A DNA stretch of 5,813 nt, from NCBI GenBank assembly GCA_023230265.1, contig JALNXR010000141.1, positions 1 through 5,813 of the forward strand, in the 5' to 3' direction. The number at the start of each line of letters is the position of its first letter. Position 1 is the stretch's first letter. The stretch comes from Bacteroidales bacterium. GTDB lineage: Bacteria; Bacteroidota; Bacteroidia; Bacteroidales; UBA932. Of the stretch, positions 1 to 5,813 are shown piece by piece. The notes below the pieces were generated by a model, which saw nothing but the letters and a program-made list of their open reading frames with translations, was not told where the DNA came from and searched no databases. A program made the translations under genes and the position numbers.

Positions 1-413
1 TATCTTATGTCAACTCCAAGTCTGCCAAGCTCTAAGACCAGAGAGTCCACTACATCATAAGATCTGCCTGATGCCGGATATAGCCGGCTTCCCCTCTCCA
101 GCACAGTCTTAAGACCGAGGGATTCGAAAAAATTTTGTGTGTCCTTATTGGAGAAACTGAAAAAAGCAGGTTTTAAAAGTCCAGGGGAGGGATGAATGTG
201 AGTGGAAAAATCCTGCCACTCCTTCATATTGGTTATGTTGCACCTGCCTTTACCAGTTATGAGAATTTTTCTGCCGGCCCGCTCCTTTTTTTCAATCAGC
301 AACACTCTAAGCCCTCTTCCCATTTCTGAACCTGACACTCCCCGCGCTGCAGATATTGCTGCAACCATTCCGGCAGCACCTGCTCCGATAACAATTATAT
401 CCCATTTTTCCAC
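1..413 (-). CDS. HI0933/BaiN-family FAD-dependent oxidoreductase, N-terminal part (cut by left window edge)
   Basis: Reading the minus strand from a GTG at 413 gives 137 codons with no stop before the edge. A dinucleotide-binding Rossmann motif, IGAGAAG, is at residues 9-15, and an acidic residue (E41) ends the second strand, as expected for binding the FAD ribose. The family signature GRKILITGKGRCNITN is at residues 47-62 and is diagnostic of the HI0933-like/BaiN flavoproteins (NAD(P)/FAD-dependent, cytosolic). A second conserved block (SRLYPASGRS, 109-118) follows. Substrates of most members are unknown; some gut homologues are assigned to bile acid 7-dehydroxylation intermediates, but that cannot be carried over here. 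GTG 413 is the only ATG/GTG/TTG in frame between the upstream stop at 456-458 and the Rossmann motif, so the start is well fixed although no clear Shine-Dalgarno sequence precedes it. A roughly nine-residue insertion follows the first helix. Family assignment is secure; function is not. Confidence 0.9.
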   Translation of the reverse strand, partial: MEKWDIIVIGAGAAGMVAAISAARGVSGSEMGRGLRVLLIEKKERAGRKILITGKGRCNITNMKEWQDFSTHIHPSPGLLKPAFFSFSNKDTQNFFESLGLKTVLERGSRLYPASGRSYDVVDSLVLELGRLGVDIR

Positions 414-437
414 GAAGCAAAGTAACTCAAATTTTCT

Positions 438-445
438 TAACTTTG
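438..445 (+). promoter_or_regulatory. Candidate Bacteroidota -7 promoter element (TAACTTTG) for the binding-protein gene
   Basis: TAACTTTG fits the TAnnTTTG -7 consensus of Bacteroidota housekeeping promoters and lies 29 bp before the ATG at 475, which would leave a leader of about 20-25 nt. I see no TTG -33 element about 20 bp upstream, so this is a half-supported promoter. It sits in the 61-bp gap shared with the divergent flavoprotein gene. Confidence 0.4.
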
Positions 446-457
446 AATGATACTCTC

Positions 458-463
458 AAAGGA
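458..463 (+). promoter_or_regulatory. Ribosome binding site of the binding-protein lipoprotein gene
   Basis: AAAGGA stands 11 nt before the ATG at 475. It is a modest Shine-Dalgarno match with rather long spacing. It supports the ATG that gives a proper lipoprotein signal peptide. Confidence 0.45.
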
Positions 464-474
464 TATTACAGTCT

Positions 475-1563
475 ATGAAAAATCTCCCTGTTATGCTGTT
501 TTGTTCACTACTGTCTCTGTTACTGCTCTCATGCGGCGGATCAGGGAACGGTTCAGAATCACTCCTGTTCCCCGTCACAAATGAGTATGCTCTCTTCTTT
601 TCACTCAATAAATCAGATAGTTCTACAGAGATAAAAGTAATCAATCCAGTTACAAAAAAAATATTATTTTCTGATAATATTACAGAGGACGAAACTCCTC
701 AGAGAGTTGTCTGTATGTCTACCGGACATGTTGCATACATGACAGCACTCGGCGTTACAAATCGAATTGTTGCCCTTTCGGGAGGTAAATACATATATGA
801 CAAGACAATACATGAAAGAGTAGAAAGGGGGGAGATTGCTGATATCGGATATGAAGGTTCTCTCAACTATGAACTGCTGATTAAAATTAATCCTGATATA
901 ATTTTCACTTACGGAATTGAAGGTGAGAACAACTCCTACATAGAGAAGCTCAGAAAACTTGGTTTTAAAGTGGTTGTTCTTGGTGATTATCTGGAAAACC
1001 ATCCACTTGGCAAACTGGAATATCTAAAACTATTTGGGGCGTTTTTCAACTGCAGTGATAGAGCTGATTCCATATTTAGAGAGAGAGAAGAGAGATACCT
1101 CCGGCTTTGCCAACAGGTCTCAGATATCGCATCAAAGCCAGGAGTTCTTCTTAATGCCCCATGGAAAGAGATATGGTATATACCGGGAGAGGAGAACTAC
1201 ATGAGTGTTTTAATAAAAGATGCAGGCGGGAAAGTGATTTTAAGCAGGGATGGAGAGTCTGTCAGCCATCCCTATAGCATAGAAGATGTTGTCAAAGAGG
1301 CTTTAAAGGCAGATTTCTGGCTTAATCCCAATAATTACAACTCAATCGAAGAGTTAAAAAAGGTCAACCCCATGTTCAAAACCCTGCCGGTATTAAAAAA
1401 AGGTCTGGTTTTTAATAATAATCTCAGAAGCACTCTTTCAGGCGGAAGTGATTTCTGGGAAACAGGTGTAACTGAACCGGATGTAATACTTGAAGAAATC
1501 ATCTCGGTATTACATCCGGAAATTATTAAAAAAGAGACACTTGTCTATTATCGTAGGTTATAG
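475..1563 (+). CDS. ABC transporter substrate-binding lipoprotein, BtuF/FepB-like (PF01497)
   Basis: A 362-residue lipoprotein expected to capture a metal chelate (cobalamin, haem or a ferric siderophore) for an ABC importer. Residues 1-20 form a signal peptide: K2, a hydrophobic stretch, then the lipobox LLSC with the lipidated cysteine at position 20. A segment of about 55 residues precedes the PF01497 fold. Lobe 1 begins near RVVCMSTGHVAYM (77-89), followed by LNYELLIKINPDIIF (130-144) and the branch-typical GDYLENHPLGKLEYLKLFGA (170-189). Lobe 2 contains WYIPGEENYM (234-243), DAGG (249-252) and the C-terminal block DFWETGVTEPDVILEEI (326-342), then LHPEI (346-350). The length and these blocks match the Bacteroidales branch, which is longer than E. 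coli BtuF. Both neighbours are on the opposite strand, so it is transcribed alone, without a permease or ATPase in view. No cobalamin riboswitch fits in the short upstream gap. Family call is firm; the ligand is undetermined. Confidence 0.9.
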   Translation: MKNLPVMLFCSLLSLLLLSCGGSGNGSESLLFPVTNEYALFFSLNKSDSSTEIKVINPVTKKILFSDNITEDETPQRVVCMSTGHVAYMTALGVTNRIVALSGGKYIYDKTIHERVERGEIADIGYEGSLNYELLIKINPDIIFTYGIEGENNSYIEKLRKLGFKVVVLGDYLENHPLGKLEYLKLFGAFFNCSDRADSIFREREERYLRLCQQVSDIASKPGVLLNAPWKEIWYIPGEENYMSVLIKDAGGKVILSRDGESVSHPYSIEDVVKEALKADFWLNPNNYNSIEELKKVNPMFKTLPVLKKGLVFNNNLRSTLSGGSDFWETGVTEPDVILEEIISVLHPEIIKKETLVYYRRL

Positions 1564-1605
1564 CACTGTGGAGGGAACTATATATACTCTGTAATTATCT
1601 CCGGG
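1564..1605. other. Convergent intergenic gap without a visible terminator
   Basis: These 42 bp separate the convergent ends of the binding-protein gene and buk. I looked for a GC-rich hairpin followed by a T-run on either strand and found none. Transcription may end inside the opposite gene or by another mechanism. Confidence 0.6.
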
Positions 1606-2673
1606 TCAATAGAGTTTAGGGCTCTCTTCACCTTTAAGTACTGCCAGTCCGTTCATTGCAAGAGCAGCCATTTCATCCTCCCCCGGATAAACCTTAACGG
1701 AGGCTATAAATTCCACCCTTGAGGCAATCTGATCCATCAAACTTTTATTGTTAGCTATTCCTCCTGTCAGAAGGATGGCATCCACTTTTCCACTAAGTAC
1801 AGCGGCTGCGGCTCCGATTGCTTTTGATACATTGTAGGCAAAGGCTTCTGAAAGTAATTCAGCTCTCTTATCGCCCTTTTCGATCCTCTGAGAAACTTCA
1901 TAGAAGGAGTTTGTACCTAAATGTGCAACCAGACCGCCCTCTCCGGTGATCATCTTTTTTACCTCTCCAAGAGTGTATTGACCGGAGTAACAGAGTTCTG
2001 CCAAAGCAGCTGCCGGCAGTGACCCGGCCCTTTCAGGAGAGAAAGGACCCTCTCCGTTAAGAGCATTGTTCACATCTATTACCCTTCCATTTTTGTGTGC
2101 ACCAATTGAGACACCACCTCCAAGATGAACTACTATAAGGTTAAGATCAGCATATTCTCTTTTGCACTCCCTTGCATAGATTTTTGCAATTGCCTTGTGA
2201 TTTAGAGCGTGGAAAATTGACACTCTTTCAATCTGAGGCAACCCTGTTATCCTTGCCACCTGCTCCAGTTCATCCACAACCACAGGGTCTGCAATGCATG
2301 CCATGCAGCCGATCACAGAGGCAAGATCAGAAGCTATCAATCCCCCAAGGTTACTTGCATGCTCACCCATTTTTGGATGGATAAGATCTTCCTTCATCCT
2401 CTCATTAACCTGATAAACACCGGATTCAACTGGACGCAGCAGGCCGCCTCTTCCAACGATTATTGAAATTGATCCCAGATTTATATTATGTTTTTCTAGT
2501 GAAGATATGATTGTTCTCTTCCTGAATTCAAACTGGTCAGCCACTTGCTTATACGGAGACAACTCTTCATTTGTGTGTCTTAGTGTCTCTGTGAACAATA
2601 CCTTCTCATCCTCAAAAACCGATATTTTTGTAGATGTGGAACCGGGGTTTATCGCTAAAATCCTGTAAGGCAT
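1606..2673 (-). CDS. buk: Butyrate kinase (EC 2.7.2.7)
   Basis: Cytosolic acyl kinase that converts butyryl phosphate and ADP to butyrate and ATP. It may also act on branched-chain acyl phosphates such as isobutyryl or isovaleryl phosphate. The 355-residue protein has the normal family length and all acetokinase-family (ASKHA fold) motifs: the phosphate-1 loop NPGSTSTK (9-16), GRGGLLRPV (74-82), DPVVVDE (129-135), the phosphate-2 block VVHLGGGVSIGAH (181-193), GEGPFSPERAG (207-217) and the adenosine-binding LLTGGIA (301-307), with PGEDEMAALA (330-339) near the C-terminus. GRGGLLRPV and GEGPFSPERAG separate it from acetate kinase. It is the last gene of the cluster. The ATG follows the ptb stop by 3 bp with no Shine-Dalgarno sequence of its own, so translation is probably coupled to ptb. 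It starts MPYRILAINPG, typical for Buk. Function secure; the preferred chain length or branching is inferred only. Confidence 0.96.
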   Translation of the reverse strand: MPYRILAINPGSTSTKISVFEDEKVLFTETLRHTNEELSPYKQVADQFEFRKRTIISSLEKHNINLGSISIIVGRGGLLRPVESGVYQVNERMKEDLIHPKMGEHASNLGGLIASDLASVIGCMACIADPVVVDELEQVARITGLPQIERVSIFHALNHKAIAKIYARECKREYADLNLIVVHLGGGVSIGAHKNGRVIDVNNALNGEGPFSPERAGSLPAAALAELCYSGQYTLGEVKKMITGEGGLVAHLGTNSFYEVSQRIEKGDKRAELLSEAFAYNVSKAIGAAAAVLSGKVDAILLTGGIANNKSLMDQIASRVEFIASVKVYPGEDEMAALAMNGLAVLKGEESPKLY

Positions 2674-2676
2674 ATA

Positions 2677-3582
2677 CTATTTTGCAGTTAAGGCAGCAAG
2701 GGCAATTGAGTTTAGTTTGGTATCGATGCTGTCTGACCGGCTGGAAAGCACACACGGAGCCTTTGCACCGGCAACCATGGCAGCAATCTTAACATTCGGA
2801 CATAATTGTGTATTGACCTTGTAAAATACATTTGCAGCTTCCAGACTCGGAAACACAAGACAATCAGCATCACCGGCTACCTGACTCTTGAGCTTCTTAA
2901 CAGCAACAGCCTCAGCAGAAATAGCAACATCAAGTGCAAGAGGTCCATCCACAACGCAACCGGTAATCTGACCCCTTTCGGCCATCTTGGATATTATTGC
3001 AGCATCTACGCAGGCCGGCATTCCGGGCAACATCTGTTCTGTAGCTGTAATTATGGCAACTTTAGGTTTTTCAATTCCCAGTGCATGAGCTGCCTTCACA
3101 ACATAATTCGTGATTGCAACCTTTTGGCTGAGATCCGGAGCAGGAATAACTGCTATGTCTCCTAAAACAAGCAACTTATGATATTGAGGATTGGATAGTA
3201 CGCTCACATGACTCAGAATACCTTTGGGCGGAAGCAGTCCTTTTTCCTTGTTAAGTATTGCTCTCATATATTTATCAGTGGAGCAAAGACCTTTCATGAG
3301 TATGTCACCCTCTCCGGAATTAACCAGATCAACTGCCTGAGCAATAGCTTCAAGTTCAATAGGATTATTGATTATTCTAAAAATTGAGATATCAATATTT
3401 TCGTGTTCACATACCTGGCGAATCGTCTTCTCATCACCAACCAGGGTTGCTTCAACAATTCCGGCTTCAACAGCCAGCTTTGCGGCATTGATGGTATGGT
3501 CATCAACGGCCCATGCAGCTACCAGTCTCTTTTTGGGTTTACTTCTGAGGTTCTCGTAAATTTGTTCAAATGAGGTAATCAT
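2677..3582 (-). CDS. ptb: Phosphate butyryltransferase (EC 2.3.1.19)
   Basis: Transfers the acyl group of butyryl-CoA to phosphate, giving butyryl phosphate and CoA for the kinase step. Its 301 residues match single-domain Ptb length and cover the whole PF01515 phosphate acetyl/butyryl transferase fold. Conserved blocks are DILMKGLCSTDKYMRAIL (93-110), PPKGILSHV (118-126), DGPLALDVAIS (212-222), GDADCLVFPSLEAANVFYK (237-255) and SSRSDS (280-285), followed by the conserved KLNSIALA (289-296). The KG...T.....A.L and GPLALD forms are those of Ptb rather than of acetate-specific Pta, but the fold is shared and acetyl-CoA activity cannot be excluded. It lies 53 bp after ackA and 3 bp before buk. 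The ATG at 3582 follows an A-rich leader with only a weak AAAGAAA; the start MITSFEQIYENL is typical of the family. Specificity toward straight or branched acyl-CoA is open. Confidence 0.95.
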   Translation of the reverse strand: MITSFEQIYENLRSKPKKRLVAAWAVDDHTINAAKLAVEAGIVEATLVGDEKTIRQVCEHENIDISIFRIINNPIELEAIAQAVDLVNSGEGDILMKGLCSTDKYMRAILNKEKGLLPPKGILSHVSVLSNPQYHKLLVLGDIAVIPAPDLSQKVAITNYVVKAAHALGIEKPKVAIITATEQMLPGMPACVDAAIISKMAERGQITGCVVDGPLALDVAISAEAVAVKKLKSQVAGDADCLVFPSLEAANVFYKVNTQLCPNVKIAAMVAGAKAPCVLSSRSDSIDTKLNSIALAALTAK

Positions 3583-3635
3583 AATTCTAAATATTTTTCT
3601 TTATTTGTCCGTTTATTATTATCAATATTCTGCAA
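3583..3635 (-). other. Intra-cluster gap between ackA and ptb
   Basis: An AT-rich gap of 53 bp. I see no hairpin plus T-run terminator and no TAnnTTTG promoter on the minus strand, so read-through from ackA into ptb is the simplest model. The gap is longer than the 3 bp between ptb and buk, leaving room for a weak internal promoter or an mRNA processing site that cannot be recognised by eye. Confidence 0.5.
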
Positions 3636-4850
3636 TTATTTGTTTCCTTTTACGACCATCATTGTATCCTGTGCAATTACCAGCTCTTCATTTGTGGTAA
3701 CAGCAGCCATTTTTACTCTGGAGCCGGGTTTTGTCAGGATAACATCTTTTCCTCTAACTCCACTGTTAGCCTTTTCGTCAAAATCCACTCCTATGAACTG
3801 CAGATTAGTTCCCACCATAAGTCTTATATGGGGGTCATTCTCTCCTATACCGCCTGTAAACACCACAACATCAACACCATTCATGGCTGCCGTATAAGAG
3901 CCGATATATTTGAGCACTCTGTAATACAGAATATTGAGCGCTAACTTAGCCCTTTCATCACCCTGGGAGGCCGCAGACTCAATATCTCTCATGTCAGAGG
4001 ATTTCCCGTAAACACCAAGGAAACCGCTCTTTTTGTTCAGTATTGAATTTATTCCGTTATAATCAAGTTTTTCCCTGTCCTGTATAAAAGTGACTATGCC
4101 TGCATCTATGTCTCCGCTCCTGGTGCCCATGATAACTCCTTCCAGGGGAGTAAAACCCATAGAGGTATCTATCGACTTACCGTTTTTTATAGCTGTTATT
4201 GAACCTCCGTTGCCCAGATGGCATGTTATTACCTTGCTTTTTTCGAAATCCAGTCCAAAGAGGTCGCAAGCCTTCTTTGCGACGAATTTATGACTTGTCC
4301 CGTGAAAACCGTATCTGCGGATTTTGTATTTTGTGTAGTACTCGTATGGTATTGCATACATATAAGCATAGTCGGGCATGGTCTGATGAAAAGATGTATC
4401 GAATACGGCGACCTGAGGCGTACCTTTAAGAAGGGTGTCAATTGCATCTATTCCCAAAAGGTTTGCCGGATTGTGCAATGGTGCAAGTTCGCATAATTTT
4501 TCAATTTTTTCCCTGCTCAGGGCATCTATGGCAGTGCTCCTGCTAAAGAATTCCCCCCCGTGTGCCACCCTGTGGCCGACAGCTTCAATCTGGGAGAGTG
4601 ATTTTAGAACTCCCCTCTCCTTATCGGTAAGAAGTGTGAGGACCTTTTCAATGCCCACCGTGTGGTTCTCAATCTTTACTTCAATTTCAAATTTGTCTTT
4701 TCCGTCAACTCTGTGGGTAAGAATACCCATTTCCAGACCGATTCTTTCAACCAGCCCTTTTGCCAAAAGTGAATAATCAGAATCACTCCTCATATCAAGA
4801 ACCTGATACTTGATGGAGGAGCTGCCGCAGTTCAATACTAGAATAATCAT
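3636..4850 (-). CDS. ackA: Acetate kinase (EC 2.7.2.1)
   Basis: Reversible cytosolic kinase that converts acetyl phosphate and ADP to acetate and ATP. The 404-residue protein is full length and carries every landmark known from Methanosarcina AckA: LNCGSSSIK (6-14) with N7, GHRVAHGGE (92-100) with R94, APLHNP (123-128), FDTSFHQTMP (150-159) with D151, RRYGFHGTSH (178-187) with H183, CHLGNGGS (210-217), MGTRSGDIDAG (241-251) with R244, FTGGIGEN (331-338), and TNEEL (386-390) with E388. No catalytic residue is missing. It is first in the cluster and transcribed toward ptb. The start at 4850 gives MIILVLNCGSSS, placing the first strand correctly; the leader is A/T-rich with no Shine-Dalgarno sequence. 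No phosphotransacetylase gene lies next to it within the window. A propionate kinase role is a minor alternative. Confidence 0.97.
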   Translation of the reverse strand: MIILVLNCGSSSIKYQVLDMRSDSDYSLLAKGLVERIGLEMGILTHRVDGKDKFEIEVKIENHTVGIEKVLTLLTDKERGVLKSLSQIEAVGHRVAHGGEFFSRSTAIDALSREKIEKLCELAPLHNPANLLGIDAIDTLLKGTPQVAVFDTSFHQTMPDYAYMYAIPYEYYTKYKIRRYGFHGTSHKFVAKKACDLFGLDFEKSKVITCHLGNGGSITAIKNGKSIDTSMGFTPLEGVIMGTRSGDIDAGIVTFIQDREKLDYNGINSILNKKSGFLGVYGKSSDMRDIESAASQGDERAKLALNILYYRVLKYIGSYTAAMNGVDVVVFTGGIGENDPHIRLMVGTNLQFIGVDFDEKANSGVRGKDVILTKPGSRVKMAAVTTNEELVIAQDTMMVVKGNK

Positions 4851-4901
4851 GTTTATGTTAATATTTATAATTATTTTTATCTATCAGGTGAAATTAATTT
4901 A

Positions 4902-4909
4902 CAAATGTA
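4902..4909 (-). promoter_or_regulatory. Candidate -7 element (TACATTTG) for the ackA-ptb-buk cluster
   Basis: On the minus strand TACATTTG fits TAnnTTTG exactly and lies 51 bp before the ackA ATG. The nearest upstream TTG (CAA at 4937-4939 on the plus strand) is 27 bp away, longer than the usual spacing of about 20 bp, so the promoter is only a candidate. Transcription from here would begin within or near the AAATTAATTT palindrome. Confidence 0.4.
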
Positions 4910-4912
4910 GTA

Positions 4913-4920
4913 CAAAAATA
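4913..4920 (-). promoter_or_regulatory. Second candidate -7 element (TATTTTTG) upstream of ackA
   Basis: TATTTTTG on the minus strand also fits TAnnTTTG. The same upstream TTG is 16 bp away, shorter than the usual spacing. In such AT-rich DNA one of these two matches may be chance. Confidence 0.3.
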
Positions 4921-4978
4921 CTTTTAAAGTGTAATTCAATTTAAATAATTTGTAATTTAGCGAATCTGAATAATGGTG

Positions 4979-4984
4979 AGGAGG
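4979..4984 (+). promoter_or_regulatory. Strong Shine-Dalgarno sequence of comEC
   Basis: AGGAGG is a full anti-Shine-Dalgarno match, 5 nt before the ATG at 4990 and 8 nt before the in-frame ATG at 4993. It is far stronger than the leaders of the other genes here. It fixes the start to one of these two adjacent codons but does not choose between them. Confidence 0.65.
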
Positions 4985-4989
4985 GTGAG

Positions 4990-5813
4990 ATGATGAAGGG
5001 CAAAAAGGAGTTGGGAAATTCGCGTCGATCTCCATTATTAATTTACACAATATCATATCTTTCCGGAATCCTGGCAGGCAGCAGGATATTTCTGATGCAG
5101 GAGTGTCTGTTAATATTTTTTTCTGCTACCTGTATACTGGTTTTGTCTCTGTATTACCACACATACTGTATGAGGAGATCAGCCACTTCGGAAATAATTT
5201 TATCCCTCCTGCTCCCCTTAATTTTTTTCTTATCCGGATGGTTAAATATTCAACATTCTGACGAGCTCCAAAGATCTAAAGATAACTCTCTGCTTACGGG
5301 GAAAGGATACATGTTTGCTGATTGTATATTAAGCGAAAAACCTGTTAGAGTAAAAAATAGTTACAGGGTTGATGCGACGGTGGCAGTTCTGAATGAAAAG
5401 ACTATTTTATATCTTGATAAGAGATTTGATATTTCTGCTGCAGAGGCAGGAGATACCCTGCGGGTAGTTATGAAACCCATAGAAATAAAAAATTTCGATT
5501 CCGGTTTTGACTATGCAGGAATGCTTGAAAAAGAGGGCATCTATTCCAGTTCATTTATCAGATATGATAAAATTGACCTGAGGAAGTGCCAAAAGCCTTC
5601 ATTCCGCTTTCGTGTGATCAGATTGAAAAACAAATATGTTGATTTTATCAGAAATAAGACAGAGGATGAACATCTTTCCGGTATACTTATTGCCATTACA
5701 ACCGGAGATAAACGGTATCTTGAGAGGGAAACCAGAAATGCATTCTCGGTATCAGGGACAATGCATGTACTTGCCGTATCAGGTCTTCACACAGCCTTTC
5801 TCTTCTCCTTTCT
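4990..5813 (+). CDS. comEC: ComEC/Rec2-family DNA uptake channel, N-terminal part (cut by right window edge)
   Basis: ComEC forms the inner membrane channel that takes single-stranded DNA into the cytoplasm during natural transformation. The frame is open for 274 codons to the edge. After a basic N-terminus (KGKK, RR), three hydrophobic segments are visible at about residues 15-31, 33-56 and 67-86. A soluble region follows, equivalent to the DUF4131 OB-like domain, with the family-typical FDYAGMLEKEGIY (173-185). The Competence domain (PF03772) begins near residue 228, and its signature SGTMHVLAVSGLHT is at 255-268. The rest of that channel domain, and any C-terminal metallo-beta-lactamase-like nuclease domain, lie outside the window. 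Start ATG 4990 or the next codon, ATG 4993, both fit the AGGAGG upstream. Divergent from ackA with no visible functional link. ComEC homologues also occur in bacteria not known to be competent, so the gene alone does not prove transformation. Confidence 0.92.
   Translation, partial: MMKGKKELGNSRRSPLLIYTISYLSGILAGSRIFLMQECLLIFFSATCILVLSLYYHTYCMRRSATSEIILSLLLPLIFFLSGWLNIQHSDELQRSKDNSLLTGKGYMFADCILSEKPVRVKNSYRVDATVAVLNEKTILYLDKRFDISAAEAGDTLRVVMKPIEIKNFDSGFDYAGMLEKEGIYSSSFIRYDKIDLRKCQKPSFRFRVIRLKNKYVDFIRNKTEDEHLSGILIAITTGDKRYLERETRNAFSVSGTMHVLAVSGLHTAFLFSF

Larger units (their letters stand above)
4851..4989. other. AT-rich divergent intergenic region between ackA and comEC
   Basis: This 139-bp region separates the ackA and comEC starts and must carry promoters for both directions. 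It is clearly richer in A and T than the flanking genes. Visible elements are two TAnnTTTG matches on the minus strand, a perfect 10-bp palindrome AAATTAATTT at 4891-4900, a strong Shine-Dalgarno sequence for comEC and a six-codon ORF at 4973-4993. I could not place a convincing -33/-7 pair for comEC. Confidence 0.6.

Noticed and set aside
418..425. TTACTTTG on the minus strand as a promoter for the flavoprotein gene
   Set aside because: It misses the second base of TAnnTTTG and ends only 4 nt before the GTG start, too close to act as a -7 element for that start.
202..450. Open frame of 82 codons on the plus strand upstream of the binding-protein gene
   Set aside because: It is antisense to the FAD-binding region of the flavoprotein, which shows the Rossmann and GRCN signatures. 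The antisense product has no features of a real protein.
414..474. Cobalamin riboswitch or other structured leader before the binding-protein gene
   Set aside because: The gap is only 61 bp and AT-rich, far too short for a cobalamin riboswitch, and no conserved B12-box-like sequence is visible.
664..1002. Open frame of 112 codons on the minus strand
   Set aside because: It lies antisense inside the binding-protein gene, whose protein has clear family motifs across this stretch. The antisense product resembles no family I recognise.
1611..1625. AGAG/CTCT inverted repeat as a terminator between the convergent genes
   Set aside because: The stem is only four base pairs, lies within the buk coding sequence and is not followed by a T-run.
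2806..3165. Open frame of 119 codons on the plus strand
   Set aside because: It is antisense to ptb over conserved motifs, with a cysteine- and serine-rich product resembling no family I recognise.
4435..4776. Open frame of 113 codons on the plus strand
   Set aside because: It is antisense to the conserved N-terminal part of ackA and its translation is low in complexity and unrecognisable. It is a codon-bias shadow.
1..5813. Mobile element, CRISPR array, tRNA or novel defence system
   Set aside because: No transposase, integrase, direct repeat array, tRNA-like cloverleaf or unexplained gene of useful size was found. Nearly all bases fall in five genes of known families.

Overview
The window looks like an ordinary chromosomal segment of an anaerobic, fermentative member of the Bacteroidota (probably Bacteroidales or a relative). 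Three things suggest this: the lipoprotein belongs to the long Bacteroidales-type branch of the metal-chelate/cobalamin binding proteins; TAnnTTTG motifs, the -7 element of Bacteroidota primary sigma factor promoters, lie in the intergenic gaps; and most genes have A-rich leaders with little or no Shine-Dalgarno sequence. The species cannot be named from the sequence.

Layout, left to right. (1) Positions 1-413, minus strand: the N-terminal 137 codons of a HI0933/BaiN-type flavoprotein that runs off the left edge. (2) Positions 475-1563, plus strand: a complete lipoprotein of the periplasmic binding protein family PF01497, divergent from the flavoprotein across a 61-bp gap. (3) Positions 1606-4850, minus strand: a three-gene fermentation cluster transcribed acetate kinase (ackA), phosphate butyryltransferase (ptb), butyrate kinase (buk). 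The gaps are 53 bp and 3 bp. (4) Positions 4851-4989: an AT-rich divergent intergenic region that must hold the promoters of the cluster and of the next gene. (5) Position 4990 to the right edge, plus strand: the N-terminal 274 codons of a ComEC/Rec2-type DNA uptake channel.

How the genes work together. Ptb and Buk form a complete acyl-CoA to acyl-phosphate to free acid route with ATP made at the last step. AckA does the same last step for acetyl phosphate. No phosphotransacetylase (pta) lies beside ackA; a Ptb sits in that place. The cluster therefore looks like a substrate-level phosphorylation module for acyl-CoA species from sugar or amino acid fermentation. The binding protein is flanked by opposite-strand genes and so is monocistronic, with no permease or ATPase in view. 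The flavoprotein and ComEC have no evident functional link to the fermentation genes.

I found no RNA gene, mobile element, CRISPR array, long repeat, frameshift or convincing intrinsic terminator. All coding space is explained by known families. I do not see an undescribed system here; the findings are modest points of gene organisation and regulation.
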